Source: Larus michahellis
Lineage: Eukaryota; Chordata; Aves; Charadriiformes; Laridae
Reading direction: 5' to 3'
NCBI RefSeq assembly: GCF_964199755.1
Contig: NC_133906.1
Location: 19,405,419 to 19,469,418 of the forward strand
DNA length: 64,000 bases
The notes under the pieces are model-generated. The model was given only the letters and a program-made list of their open reading frames with translations. It was not told the DNA's origin and did not search any database. The position numbers were made by a program, and so were the translations under genes. Shown here piece by piece: positions 1-12,239 of this stretch (its first letter is position 1; every line of letters starts with the position of its first letter).

Positions 1-2805
1 TTGGGAAGATCTCCTCACTCACAGACCTCCAGGGTGGGCTCTGTGTCCCAAGGGCGATACATCCCCTCACCACACAGCTGCACAGCGAGGAGCCAGCAAG
101 TCTTGCATAGCAGGTGCTGGGGAAAACAGGTGAAATCTGTCAACTTTGGAGCTTAGTAGATCGGACTTTATGTAAGGATGATGCACATTCCCCAAGGGTT
201 TGCGTGTCCCCAAAAACAAACCGAACCCATGCACGCACTGGAAGGGATGCCCAGGGAGGGAGATCACCAGTAGGACAAGAGTGCTGGTGAAACCCATGCC
301 CCGCTACGGGAGTGGCTGGCAGAGGTTTGGGCTGTGGAGCAGGTTTTGTTTCAAAACCTACTGTGATTACATTAAACAGCTCATGAGTGGTTTCAAAAGC
401 TCGACAACTAAGTATTTTCTGTGGGCTTGGAAGGCTTCGCTGCTTGTTCCATTATCTTTTTCAGTGGTCCCTTCAGACTGGGGAAGTCTCAGGCCCTGTT
501 CAGCAGCACAGCCCCGAACACCTCCTGAGCGCAGCATTAGGGACAACGGCTGCCCCAGGAGCGTCGCGGGGCTGTCACAGACTCTGCCCCATGGGAGACA
601 TTTTCCATGTTCCCCATCCACAGGATCAGCTTCTGCTTGTCTTCCCAGAGGGACTTGCCACATCAATTCCCCCAGCAGTTCTCCCGTGGGCATTTCTCAG
701 ATGGTCAAGGCTCATTCACACCACTCTCCTCCCTTGATTTAGTTCTCGCCATGGCTAGTTTTTCCACCAAAACCTGACAATTCACTTAAACAAAAGGTTG
801 CCACCAGGGGGTTCTCACCAGTCTTACCTCCAGGTTACCCCTCAAGGACACATTTATGGCTCTTGAGCCGTGAAATGAGGGTGATTTTAGCCATCGTGGC
901 CAGCTTTGCAGCAATGTGCTTGAAGAGTGCTCCCATAACCTGTTCATGTGGCTCAGCTTGGGGGCAGCAGCCCTCCGCCACGGGCAGCAGGAGTCAAGAG
1001 AGGAGAGGAGCATCTTTCATTACGCCAGCCAGATTCTCCGAGAGACACCGGGCTGTTCCCTGGGACCTGCCTCGTTCTTTTCCTCACCTCCTGATTCACT
1101 CCACAAGTGTTCTCACGTGTGTGGGCTCTCCAGCGCCCTGTAAGCGGTGAGGACAGGACGTGCCGCTGCCTTTGCATAATGCACTTAAAAATCAATCAAC
1201 CACGACACGCGAGTCCATTGGAAACCAGGCTTCATTAGCGCCAGTGCAAGAACAATTTGTTTTCTTCATTCCATCCAGAGCTGAGCTGGTTCTGAACTCC
1301 AAATGCTTTCGCTTTGCCACTGATGTGTTTGTGCTGACTCAGTATAACTATGAAAAAAAAAAAAAAAAGCTTTAAATGCTTAATGCTAACCATTCTGCTG
1401 GCCAGATGAGGACTTCACGTTTTGCATAACGCAGAACAGATCACACTGTGTTTAGGAACTATTTGCAAAGCACAATAGGATTTATTTTGTAATTTTTTTT
1501 TATTTTTTTTTCACTTTAAAGGTGGGAAAGAGCCCAGGGTCAGTGCAGGGTGAGGAGCTCCAGGTGTTGCTGCAGGAGAAACCAGCTCCTCCTCTGGCTC
1601 CCAGCCACATGCACCACTTGTGCTTCTGCTGGAGTAGAGCCTCCTTAAGGTGGTCCAGCTAGCTGACAGGGCAACATGGGGATCAGGGATTTCACACCAG
1701 CTGTGTTTCGTGCAAAAACATTTGTTGCAAACATTGACGTTTGATTTGGACACATTGGGGATTAAGGAGTGACTCAGAGTGACAGCACCTACCAAAGTGG
1801 TGCCTTTTTTTTGTGCAGTGAGGAGAGACCCGTGTGCTCCTTTGGGTGTCTTCAAAGGCACCATAATAAACACTTGCTAAACAGGAAAATGCACCTGCAC
1901 CGGGAATGTCACGACCCCTTTTACACACGGCTGTCCCCGCTCTGCCCACCGAGCTCCTCCTGCTCGGACAAGGCTCTCACCATCAGACCTGAAAGACCCG
2001 TTGCACAGAAGTAAAACTAGTTTCCCCATTTCAAAAGCAGTGGAAGGAGGAACGTGTCGGCATTCCAGCTGAGGAGGAGAACGAGTAAGAGCCAGTGCAG
2101 CCTGCACAGGATCAGGCTCCAGTTGCTTTTTAGGGTTTTTTTCCTGCCTAGGTGACTAGGCAAAGAGCCAGGGCCAAATCCAGCCTCAGCATCTGTGCAG
2201 ACCCACTCCTGACCTCACGGCTTACAGCACCCTTTCAGCAGCGCTGTGCCTGGATCCCGGCTTGTCTGCAAGCCTGAAGACTTGGTCTAAGGAATTATTT
2301 TTACACCTCAGTACGTGCAAATAACATGCAGGGAGTTATTTGCATCATACCCCTCCCAGCCTGTCAACAAACACATCAGCTTCCTGGAATTTTTGCTTTC
2401 TTTGCGTCACAATATTTCCAGATCCAGGACGTTATCCAACCAGCAGGTTTCTCCATTTGCCACACGCGGTTCAAAGCTGGTCCCGGTAAGTGAAGCAAAA
2501 GGAAGTGGAAGCAGGTGGCGTGGGAGACTCCTGGCTCCTCTTTTATAACAAGCACCTTTTCTTTCAGGTCTCTGTGTGCGGTAAGGGGAGCTGCTCCACG
2601 CCTGGCTTTCCCTCGGGCAGAGGCAAGCAGATTGCCACACCGGCTCCTTGGTGAGGTCCGCACTGTGCTGAGGAGGCGCTGGGCAGGGAGCAATCATCTA
2701 AATTACACCGTATTGTTCCCGTCCTGAAACTCTGCTGCTTGAGAGCTCAGAGAGGCCCTGACTCTGTCAGTAAGGAGGAGCAGATGTAAACAGGGTTGGG
2801 GAATT

Positions 2806-2855
2806 AAAGAAAACGTCAATATTTTCCTTTAAAGAAAACTTTAATATTTTCCCTT
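2806..2855 (+). repeat. 25-bp tandem duplication
   Basis: Two adjacent 25-bp units, 2806-2830 and 2831-2855, both begin AAAGAAAAC and contain AATATTTTCC. They differ at about three positions. This is a simple local duplication with no coding content. Confidence 0.8.
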
Positions 2856-5800
2856 CTGAGTCATACAGGCTTTGCCTGAGGCATCGTCATTCCTAGAGGA
2901 GTGAGTTGACTATCACACGGATTGGCAGGACACGGAGCCGCGATGTAACGTTATCTCATTGCTTGTGTAACTGGGCTTATGCCTGAACTCCTGGAAACTG
3001 GAGAGCCACAGGGGGAGAGCCCAGATCCGTATCTGCCTCCTTTTACTCTCTTGGGCCAAACATCTTGGCAAAGAGGTTGGCAGAACATTATCACTCTGTC
3101 TTGGAAGCAAGTCCCACATAAAATGCATGGAGATGTCCTTTTCCATGGGCAGTCATGTACAAGCCACATACTCCTGAGAAGGCAGTACAGCTAAAAGCAA
3201 GGTCAGAAGTGTCCCCATTATCCGAGGGGAAGCCCTAGGATGAGCGATAAAACCACGGTCTGTGGTGCAGGGTGCTATAAGCTTGCCTTGATGCATTGCA
3301 ATTGTTTCATTGGTGCTTCAAGGGCAGGTGAAGATCCTCCATCTGTAGGAGATCCCATGGAGAGGTCTAAAGTCAGTATGGCTCATTTAGCACCATCTAA
3401 TCCTGGAGTGCATGAGGGCATGGATAACACAACCAAGCGATTAGAGCAGGAAAAGCCATACAGAACCCACTTTTTGAGGATATGAATCCACCTTTACGTT
3501 GCAGCAAGCTCCACCACTTCCAAAGGACTTGGTGTCCACAGGGAGCTCCATCCTAGCGGGCCAAACCCAGAGGTCACATCACCCACTTCATCTTCTGGAT
3601 GGGGAGAGCTGATTTGTAATCAGTTGTAACTACAGGGTCAGAGAAAACTTACTGGCTTCACAAGCTGAGCTGGGACATGTGGCCAAGGGGTGACGCCGTG
3701 GTGGCGTCGCAGCTCGGGGACTCACCAGGCTGCCCTGCCCCGCTCATTCACCAGCCCGTGTGGCCTTGGCTCCTTGCCCCAGCAAGAAGGGAGTACGTGC
3801 CGCCTCTCTCATTTCTTCCCTTTTTCACTCTTCCTGTTTAGCTCCCACCCACCTGACAAAGATGCCAGCAGGGCTGGCGGGGACCCAGCGCTTCCTTTTC
3901 ACTTTGCCAAAGGAGGCTGCAAGTGGCGGCGGGTGGGCTCTGCAGATGGCAGAGCCTGGTCTGCAGTGACGCCTCTATCCTGCCCGGGTCAGGTCAGGTC
4001 CAGGGTCCAGCTTGTCCCACTCATCCAGTGCCTCACTGGGGGACAGGGGGGTGCTAACTGGTGGAGGAGCCTGGCTCCCCTTCACCAGGGCACCCACTGG
4101 GAGTGAATCTGCTGGTGCTGGTGGGGTTGTCCGGGGCGAGCGTGGGTAAGCTGCAAGGTCCTGCAGCTGAGCATCCGTCCCCCCCATGAATACTCCTTCC
4201 CCAGCAGCCAAGAGCTGCCGGGTGGGTGCTCGCCCCGGCTGTGCTGCCCGGGGGGCTGCAGATCTTTCCCCCTCTCTCTGCTCTCGTTGTTGGTTCCTGT
4301 ACAGACGTCTTTCCAGGTGAGCTTTTGAGTGTAGCTTCCTCATCCTCTGCCCTGGTCTTTATTCCTTCAGCTCCAGCATCTCCACTGCCACCAGCCTGAT
4401 GGCAGGTGTCCTTTTTCATGAGGACAAAAGAGCTCTTGCAAAGCCAGGGGCTGGAATTCCATGTCTGAGCATGGAGGAGAACGAAGCACCTTGAAGACTG
4501 GGGGAGCAATGCAGGGGGCTGCTCAGGCTCTACCTGCAGCCCCTTTTCCCCACATCCAGCCGCTGCGAAGCCCTGGACACAGGCGCTGGGCTGGATTTCA
4601 GGCAGGATGAGCAGGGCTGTGTCTCTACCACAATTAGAAATAGCAGCTTGTGGGCTCCCTGGCTGGCTGCGGCGGTGGTGGCCTGGGCAGGGAGCAGACG
4701 AGTATTTCTGGCTGTGCCCATTTTTTTTTTTTATTTTTTTTTTCTTCCATGGGCTGTTTCGCCTCCACCTCTCGCTGCACTTCGGACGGCAGGTGAATCG
4801 TGTTTGGGTGGGTGAGTCACCCGCCCCGCCGCCAGCGCGCCCTTTCGTAACGCCCAGACCGCACGCCTTGTAAAGAGGTCAAGTTGTCAGGACTCAGCAG
4901 AAAGGTCTGTCACCCAGAAACCTGCCCTGGTGGATCTGCCGCGGCAAATTGCAGGTTTCCCTTCTCAAGAAGCCTGGCTCTGTTTCTGTGTGGATTTTAT
5001 GAATGTTATTGCGGTGAGGTTTGGGGAGTAAAGAGCCCGCTCTGCTCTTCTGAAAGAGCAAAGGCAGGAGTCCTAGAGAGGTTTGCAGGAGAGAGAAGGG
5101 CGCTGTGAAAGTTGTGTATCCTTAGAGTCCCTTTCACGAACATGAATCCCAAGCAGTTCGGTGAATAAAGCTCTGCTATAACTTTCAACTGCTAATTAAC
5201 CTAGCGAAAAGTCTTCATTTACAGATTTTCAGAATGAAGGGACAAGCTGCAGAAGGACGCAGCCCGGAGAGGAGCGAGTGTGAGTGCTCTGCAGGGAGCG
5301 GGGGCAGAAGCGGGGACTTGACCTTCCAAAACACCCTTCGCTTGCAAAACTCGGGTTCTGTTTGGGTTTTGCTTTTCTTATTAGTCAGGGCGAAAAATAG
5401 AAGAGTCGTTTCACAGGAAACCTCTGCCGGGCTCTCTGTAGAGATTAGCAGATCATAAGCAGGGCTGCAGGAATCAGCTTTTCTGGGAAAGTCAGGATTT
5501 CTAACTGTTTCCATTTTTCAGTGGAATGAAAAAGCAGCTTGAATTTTCCCATGAAGAAGGTCACTTGGGAATAGAGGAAAGATTTCTTTTTGATCTCTAC
5601 CTTAGAGAGGCTCGTTTCCCTAATGGGACGCTTTCTATACTAAAGCCCCTAGATGTAAGATGAAAAACTTCACTGCAACATAAAGGTCTAACCTTTCTGT
5701 TCTGAAATTGTTGGCATCTATAGAAAAAGGCCGTCATCTGGCGGCACCTCTGCCTGAAATGGTATGGAAATCAGTTCTTTCTCCATGCCTAAGCTCTCTT

Positions 5801-7689
5801 GGCACCTCTGCTGCTACGAGGGCCTGGACGGCCAGGTGCCATGTGGGGTCCCTGCGGGTACCCCCAGATGTTGTGAGCAGGGGCAGCACAACCCCTCCTG
5901 CTCCCCGAGAACCAGCCGAGGTTATTATATAAAGGGGAGCAAATGCGTGTAAACAAGACTTGCTTAAGTAACTCCACGGCTGCCAGTTTCTCTCGCTGGT
6001 CTTCTTTTCCTACTCCACCCCTCCGCGAGCCTGACGTGATGGGTGTCCGCGCTCCTCTCCCGGCCGGCTGAAGGCACATCAGCTCCAAGCAGCCCCAAGT
6101 TGAAGCTCGCAGATGCTTCTTCGAGCAAATGAGGTGGTTCAACACCCCGCTGAAGTCAGACCTCGTGCCCAGCAGCGCTTGGGAAGCTGCTGGCTGTCAC
6201 GTCTGCGGGCAAGCACCCAGCTCGGCACACCGAGGTCACGCTGGGGGACGTGTCCCACAGGACAGCCACTGTCCCCCTGCCGCTAAGGGTCCTCAGCATC
6301 CCCCAAATGTTCCACCTGCTTTTTGCCTCCTCCACTAGCTGTTTTTAGAGCCCGTAGCCCCATGGCTGGCGTGAACGCTCGTGCTGCACGCCCGTTCACG
6401 TCGCCTGGCTTCAAGCCAGGGCTGAGATTCAACGAGGACTTGGGGACGCCAGGTAATTTGAAATGGGTTTCCACCCCTGCAACTTTCCAGGGAAACTTGA
6501 CCGGTTCAAATCAAGGCAGCAGAGGGGAGCGAGCTACGTGCAGGACGAGGTGCCGGAGCCAGGATGGAGAACGCCTCAGCTGCCGGAGGAGACGCCTGGA
6601 TGTTCGCACAGCCGATGCCAGGGTGTGTTTTGCTTTTTACTCTTGTGCCATGGGGATCTGGCTGCACATGTTACATTTGCACAGAGCTTAGCGGGGCGGC
6701 CTGAAGCAGGGACCGTAAAACACAAACAGTAAAACGGCCTGGCTCAGTGTTCACCATCACCCACCAGCTCAGGGTGCACCCATGCTGGCACCAAGGATAT
6801 GAAGGTGCTGGGATTTGGGCACTGTGAGGACATGTTGGTGGGGTATCAGACAGCCGCTTGCGAGCTTCACCCACTTTGGGAGCTGAGGCCCAAGGTGCAG
6901 AGGACATTTTTAGGGCTTTTAGCTTGTCAGGTGAGATATCTGCCATCAGCTGAAAAGCGGAATCTCACGCCACTGAGATGCAACACACCTCTCGGCTCCA
7001 GCTGAGCATCTACAGGCACCCTTGACCTCAGAAAATGGCCTAGCACAGCACGCTTGAAAAGTTTCCAACCTTTAACTTAAAAAGCAAAGGCAGGGCCTCC
7101 CCTTTTCATATCCAGACGCAGAGAATTTATTCCAAGAGATTGCCGTGCTGCGGGAGTATGGCCTGAGGGGACTGTAAAATGCCGCAACTCCATATACCAT
7201 TTGGAAGTAGGTCGTGTCTTGTGCAAGAGTACTGCATACTTGCATGGAGGGGAAAGTAAAATATGTAAAATAACCCCCCCCACAGGGTTATTTTACATTA
7301 AAGCGCCCTTGTTCACACAGCAATAAGGCACTTTGGCTCGGTCTTTCCCTGCTGAAGCCAAACCAGCGCGTTGAAAACCAGTTTAGCTTTTGGGGTTGGT
7401 TGTTTTTCCCGTCTTCATGTTGTCTCTTTAATCTTTGTGCTGGATAATTAAGACAACATTCCTCACCATCTTTCCTGCTGTTTGGTGTGATTATACAAGA
7501 GACGGCTGCATTTGTTCCATGAAAACAAGATCTAAAAGCCACATTCTGTGGTTTCAAGTAAAATCCTCCGTGGTGCTGACTCTTAAACTCGAGTTCGGCT
7601 GAGATCTGCCTTACTCAGGAAAATGCCCTTAAAAATAGACTCCTTCAGGAAAACAAATCCAGGCAGCGACACGGCGGGGTGAGCTTGGG

Positions 7690-8100
7690 CTCAAGTTTGC
7701 ACTGAAGTTGTCATTGATGGTGGGACTCCTGGGCTCGGCCTGATACCGCCGGCAGCAGCGGTGGGTCGGGGTGCTGGCACCGCTCGGAGGGGCACAACGG
7801 CCTCCTCCGATGTCCCTTGTCGCCGCAGGGGACGGTGCGCTCCCCGCCCCCGGCGGCGCTGCGGGAGCCTTACAAAACAGCCGAGCGGTTACGAAACCCC
7901 GGGCCCCGCCGCCACTCGTCCCCTCCCCGGTAGATGGCGGTGCCAGCTCATTTTTCCCAATATTTCCCTGGTTTGGTGTTTTGTTTTGTTTTTTTTTTTT
8001 TCTTTCCCACCCTCCCCCCCACCCCTGGCGCTGCTCCCGGTTCCAGCCCCGCGCTCCGCACACGCTCAGCCCCCGCGCTGGGGCAGCTCTGCAGGAGGGG
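7690..8100. other. CpG-rich, GC-rich patch
   Basis: CpG dinucleotides are dense here (for example GCCGCCGGCGGCG-type stretches between 7740 and 7930), unlike the flanking sequence at 7100-7600. It could be a CpG island linked to an unrecognised promoter, or simply GC-rich avian DNA. It lies just beyond the 3' end of the candidate minus-strand gene at 8.4-9.9 kb, so it is not that gene's own promoter. No first exon can be proposed from it. Confidence 0.4.
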
Positions 8101-8117
8101 GAGGTTGTGTTGGGGTT

Positions 8118-8135
8118 CCCCCCCCCCCCCCCCCC
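8118..8135 (+). repeat. C18 homopolymer
   Basis: An uninterrupted run of 18 C residues, followed by TTTCT. Runs this long often vary in length and are error-prone in sequencing. Confidence 0.9.
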
Positions 8136-8461
8136 TTTCTAACTGCTTTTCGTATATTTTGGGTAAATTTGAAATCACAGCTCAGCACAGCCCCAGGCAC
8201 CTGTCCCGGCTCAGGCTGCTCCATCCCACAGCAAGGGGCACAGAGGGGACAAGGAGGATAGAGGAGAGCCTGGTTTTGGAGGCCTGTGGAGAGCCAGAGG
8301 CCTGGGGATGTCTCTCCAGAGTCTTTCACGGATTTTTAAACCCGTCTGTGCTCACCCAGATCCCAGCTCCCTGCCCATTGCCTTTCCTTGGCCTTTTCCT
8401 TCTCGGGAGGCAGTGTGACTAGATGAATAAATAGCATTTCTCTTTGGAGGCCACAAACACC

Positions 8462-8467
8462 TTTATT
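8462..8467 (-). terminator. Poly(A) signal AATAAA for the 8.4-9.9 kb candidate gene
   Basis: TTTATT on the plus strand reads AATAAA on the minus strand. It lies about 100 nt past the stop codon at 8569, a normal distance for a short 3' UTR. It therefore supports a minus-strand transcript ending near 8440-8450. Confidence 0.5.
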
Positions 8468-8568
8468 TGGCTAGAAGTGGCCAAGGTCCCCTCCAGCACG
8501 CGCTGCCATTTGTATCCCCACCTCCTCGGTGTGCCCAGGGCATACGCTGCTGCTCCGGCATGGAAATA

Positions 8569-9846
8569 CTAATCTTTGTCTTCCTTCTCATCCTTGTCAC
8601 TGCCGTGGTCCTGGGGCAGGAAAAAAAAAGAAAAGGGACAGTATGTGAGGGAGGTGCTGGGTGTTTTGTTTTCCGTCCCCCAGTATCTGTAGCTATGCAA
8701 TAGCACCCGCAGCCAGCGCCCACGCGGGGGTTTGCAGGTGCAAATCCCTTGGGCCATCCAAGCCCCAGCACGGAGCTGTTGGTGTGGTTACCTCCGAGTC
8801 GCTGTCGGAGCTGCTGCTGCTCCTGTCCTCTTCCCCGTCTCCCTGCAGGTGCAAAGAGAGAAGGACAAGCATCACCGGGGACCCTGACACCCCGTTCGCT
8901 GCTCCAGCTAGACCCTCGAGTCAGAGAGGTGTCTGGTCCTGTGGGTATCTCGAGCCAGGCTTTGCACCGCTGGTGCTGCTGTGGACCCACGTGTGCCCAT
9001 GGCCCCACAGAGACCTCCAGAGCCAAGCGCAAGGATTTAGCAAGGATTCGGTGCAGACAGCATCGCTGTCCACAGCAGCATCTCGTCTGGCTTGAAATAG
9101 GAGGAAAAGGAAGGAGAACTAACGAGGAATATTAGGAGCAAAGAGAGGGAGCTGTCTCTCAATGGAAAAGCCACAGGCGCAGAGTGATTTCTAGGCTGTG
9201 GATGGCACAGCTCCATCTGCCAGAGGTGTGGGGGTGCCACGGGTCAGACGCCGCTTCCCTTGGCGGCCGGGATGTAAATCATTTGGTGCTTTCTAACACC
9301 CCACAAACCCCGGCTGCCTCCCGTGCCTGCCTGTGCCAAGCATCCTCTCCCCAGGGCTCGGTGGTAACCTGGGGGCTCTGCATCACTCACGTCCCCGCTG
9401 CGCCGTGCTCACCTGCAGAGGTGGCCCGACTCTGTAGCTGCCTGCATCCCCCGGGACACCGACCGTCCTCGCAGGAGCTGGCCCCATCCCGTCGCACGCT
9501 GGGCAGGGTGGTCAGGGTGCCCCACAGACACCACACAGCCAGTGGGACAGCTGGTCCGGGGGGGGTCCCAGCACGGCCCCCCCGGCATCAGATGGTTTGG
9601 GAGGTGCTGGGCACACCCTGAGCACCGCGCTGGGGACTTTGGGGCTGGAAACCCTCCGGCAAATGGTTCAGCAGCTGATCTGCAGAAAACTCCATCATTC
9701 CCCTACCTTGTCCTCTTCCTCCTTTTTCTTCCTCTTCTTTTTGTCCTTCTCTTTTTCTCCCTCAGCCTTTTCCTTTTCTTCTTTCTCTTCTTCCTTGTCC
9801 TTTTCCTTGTCCTTGTCCTCTTTCTCCTTATCTTCCCGTCCAAACC
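8569..9846 (-). CDS. 3' end of an unrecognised gene with a Lys/Glu-rich and Ser/Asp-rich C-terminus (3 exons, partial)
   Basis: Seen directly on the minus strand are three exon-like blocks. Exon 1 (9846-9707) follows a strong pyrimidine tract ending CGTAG, starts with two bases of a split codon, and encodes 46 residues beginning FGREDKEKEDKDKEKD. It ends AAG before GTAGGG. Exon 2 (8842-8792) follows CTTTGCACCTGCAG, encodes GDGEEDRSSSSSDSDSE and ends before GTAACC. Exon 3 (8610-8569) follows TTTCCTGCCCCAG, encodes DHGSDKDEKEDKD and then stops with TAG. Both internal junctions are phase 0, and an AATAAA lies about 100 nt downstream. The predicted tail is highly charged and probably disordered, so it gives no function. 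The preceding exon must end one base into a codon; I could not find it. Exon 1 alone could be an open polypurine tract. The agreement among three exons and the poly(A) signal is what makes a real gene plausible. Confidence 0.5.
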
Positions 9847-11413
9847 CTACGACAGGGCACAGAGGAAGGTTCATTGCCAGCGTGCAGCATCCAGCGCAGA
9901 CGAACCCAGCAAGTCCCCCTGGGTTCACACCAAACACTCACATTTCAGGATTGTCGACATTTCAGCGAAGCCAAAGGGGCCTGGGGCACAAGACCGTCCC
10001 ACCTGCGGCACAGAGAGGACCTGAAAGAGTAACTGGAGAGCGGAGTAACCTGAGCTTTTCAGGGATGAAAACACCTCCCTGGACCCCACCACTTTGTTTT
10101 CTTTTCTCCACGAGAGAAGAGGCATTTCCTCAAAATCGCAGGGAAAAGGGTAAAGGCCACAGACTTGTGGCCTCCAGAAAAACAGACCAGACCTTGCGCC
10201 CACACAGGCAGCACCCACTGCCCTCTGCCTGGGGAAGCAGCAAGGAGAGAGTGATGGAGCCAGAGAGAGAAATCGCACAGCAAATGCACAGGGAAGTGCC
10301 TTAAACTCCCTCATGAGCAGGTGCAAATTGCAGAAATATTTAAAATTAAATGAGGATGACTCAATACAGAGCAGGTTTGGGGCTCCCAGGAGGTCTTGGC
10401 AGAAAGGAGATCTCCCCTGGGACAGGGCGAGGGCAGGGAGGGAGATGGAGGCAGCAGCAAGCAGAAGAGAAACGGAGAGCAGCGGCAAGAAAACTCCAAG
10501 CACCGATTAGGTGCCTGAAAGGTGGCAGATGAAAAGAAAAGAAAGAAGACAGCTTGCTTTAAAAACAGCAGGACCAAAGTCCATGAGAAAGGGGCAGAGG
10601 GAAGGCAGCAGGGTCAAGGGATCGGGTCCCTTCTGCTTGCAGGGAAAAACAGGGTCACTGCTGCAGCAGGTAATTAGGAAACAGTTTCTCTTCCAGCCAC
10701 TGATGGGGGGAAGCAGGATATTAATGCTTTCTTGTAATTATTTTTTTTTTTTATCCACAAAATTACATCATCTGGTTGGTATTTGGGCTTTTAAAAGAGC
10801 AGTTTCTGAGCCGATAACATTGATTTGTATTTTCTAGACAGGTTTTAAAACCCCTGGGATGCTGCAGGGCAGCGGGAAGCAGCGGGGTTTGGGGCAGCGG
10901 CAGGTTGGACGGGGAGGGCAGGAGCGTGGGAAGTGGCTGATAAAAGGCGTAATCAGCGCAAAGTTAAAATCTAATTAATAATGAATAGTAATCTAATTCA
11001 TCTCTATAATTAACAAGTGCAACTACTAATTGAAAATAATTACATTTTAATCTAAAATCATTAAAAATAATCAAATGTTAACAAAAGAAAAGGCAGCCCC
11101 TGGGAAGACACAGGAGAAGACGTAGCTGATGCCCTGACCCCAGGTCCTATCGCACCAAAGCTGCTCAGCAGCTCCCAGGCGTGTGCCCAGCCCCAAATCC
11201 ACGCGGGATGCTCCTGCCTGGTGCCTTCCCTGCCGGGGGCAGGGGGGGGTGAGCAGATAGGAAAGGCACAAGGTACACAGAGGTGGACCTCAAGCTTTGC
11301 ACTATGAGATGGGCAACCAGACCAAGGCCCAGCAGACAGGGCTGGGAAGGGGTAATGCTGCCCCAACGCATGCTAAGAAATGACACCAATGTGGGGGGGG
11401 TGTTTTACAACCC
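9847..11413. other. No gene seen; AT-rich island at 10955-11095
   Basis: Apart from an isolated plus-strand splice-like pair around 10640-10670 that is too small to trust, I find no exon here. The stretch from 10955 to 11095 is markedly AT-rich inside GC-rich surroundings and is full of TAAT/ATTA cores. It may be regulatory. Confidence 0.5.
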
Positions 11414-11419
11414 TTTAAT
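11414..11419 (-). terminator. Possible poly(A) signal ATTAAA
   Basis: TTTAAT on the plus strand reads ATTAAA on the minus strand, about 170 nt past the stop codon at 11589. It is the second-commonest poly(A) hexamer and could end the weak candidate transcript just upstream. It could also be chance. Confidence 0.25.
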
Positions 11420-11588
11420 TCCTCACCGCACCGATAATCCTGTCCCTGGGGACCAACCCAGCTGGTTTCCAAGAGATGGGGTGGGCTCCCCCATCCCAGG
11501 CTCTGCCGGGGTCCTGTACAGGGGGTGCCACCCAGCACCCTGTGCAGCCCCCACCGCGGGTGGTGGCTCAGATGACGGCTGCCAACGC

Positions 11589-12236
11589 TCAGCTCTTTTT
11601 CCCATCCCAGACCAGCAGATCCAGTTCCGCCTGTTCCTCAGGAGCCTTGGCCACCGCATTTTGGGCAGGCAGGTCTCCCTGCCCCAGATGAGCTGGTTTC
11701 CGAAAGCCCAGGCAGGCAGGCAGACCAGCAACACCCAGTGACCGGCTCAAAGGTCCCCACTGACAAGCTGCAATTGTTCTCCATGGCCAAGCAAAGCACG
11801 AGGCACGTGTGGATCAGATCTCTGGCTAATGAAGCAAACGAGCCTATTCGTACCCCACCGGCTGCAATAGCCCGGGTGGCCTTACCCCCAGGCACAACGG
11901 GCTCACTGCTCCCACTGTCTGTGCCCGCTCCCGTCTCACTCAGAGGACTGAAGTGCTTCCCGCGAGGCTCAGGCACGTTGCCCGATTCCCATCCCCAAGA
12001 CCACAGGGAATGCAAGTCGTCCCAGGGATGCTCCTGCGGCACCCTCTGCTGCAGCCTGCCCTCCCGCTCTGCTTCTCCAGCCCGTCTAATTGACAAGCGA
12101 CTCTGTAAACCCCTCTGTAAATGACATGAGGGAGACAGGAAAGTGCCTTACCTGGAGCTGGGAAAGGCAAGTGGCCTCCTCAATGCGCTGCTGGCAGCTA
12201 CCAGGGATCTGGGTATTTGAGTGTTGCGGTCTCCTC
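11589..12236 (-). CDS. Weak candidate C-terminal exon pair, unrecognised
   Basis: On the minus strand an open block ends at 12152 with CTCCAG before GTAAGG, a very good donor, and reads PGSCQQRIEEATCLSQLQ. A second block starts at 11678 after GGGGCAG and encodes 29 residues, including NAVAKAPEEQAELDLLVWD, before TGA at 11589. The two join in phase 0. The residue mix is protein-like, acidic and possibly helical. Against it, the acceptor at 11678 has a poor pyrimidine tract and the upstream limit near 12236 is only a guess. It could belong to the same locus as the 8.4-9.9 kb exons as an alternative end, or be noise. I do not recognise a family. Confidence 0.22.
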
Positions 12237-12239
12237 CCC

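Larger units (their letters stand above)
1..8440. other. Intergenic stretch, no gene supported
   Basis: Open frames here are short, overlap in several frames and lack a conserved-looking protein or a consistent splice structure. The stretch holds simple repeats (A16 at 1353-1368), a 25-bp tandem duplication at 2806-2855, an AP-1-like TGAGTCA inside a GC-rich patch near 4813, and a CpG-rich patch at about 7.7-8.1 kb. I see no tRNA, rRNA or other structured RNA gene. Confidence 0.6.

Noticed and set aside
5925-5937. TATA-like TTATATAAAGGGG on the plus strand
   Set aside because: A good TATA match, but no initiator, first exon or downstream gene could be proposed. Single motifs of this kind occur by chance.
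9597-10304. A 235-codon plus-strand frame with a long Ser/Phe/Leu stretch
   Set aside because: It is the antisense reading of the polypurine Lys/Glu exon. The minus strand has the splice sites and poly(A) signal.
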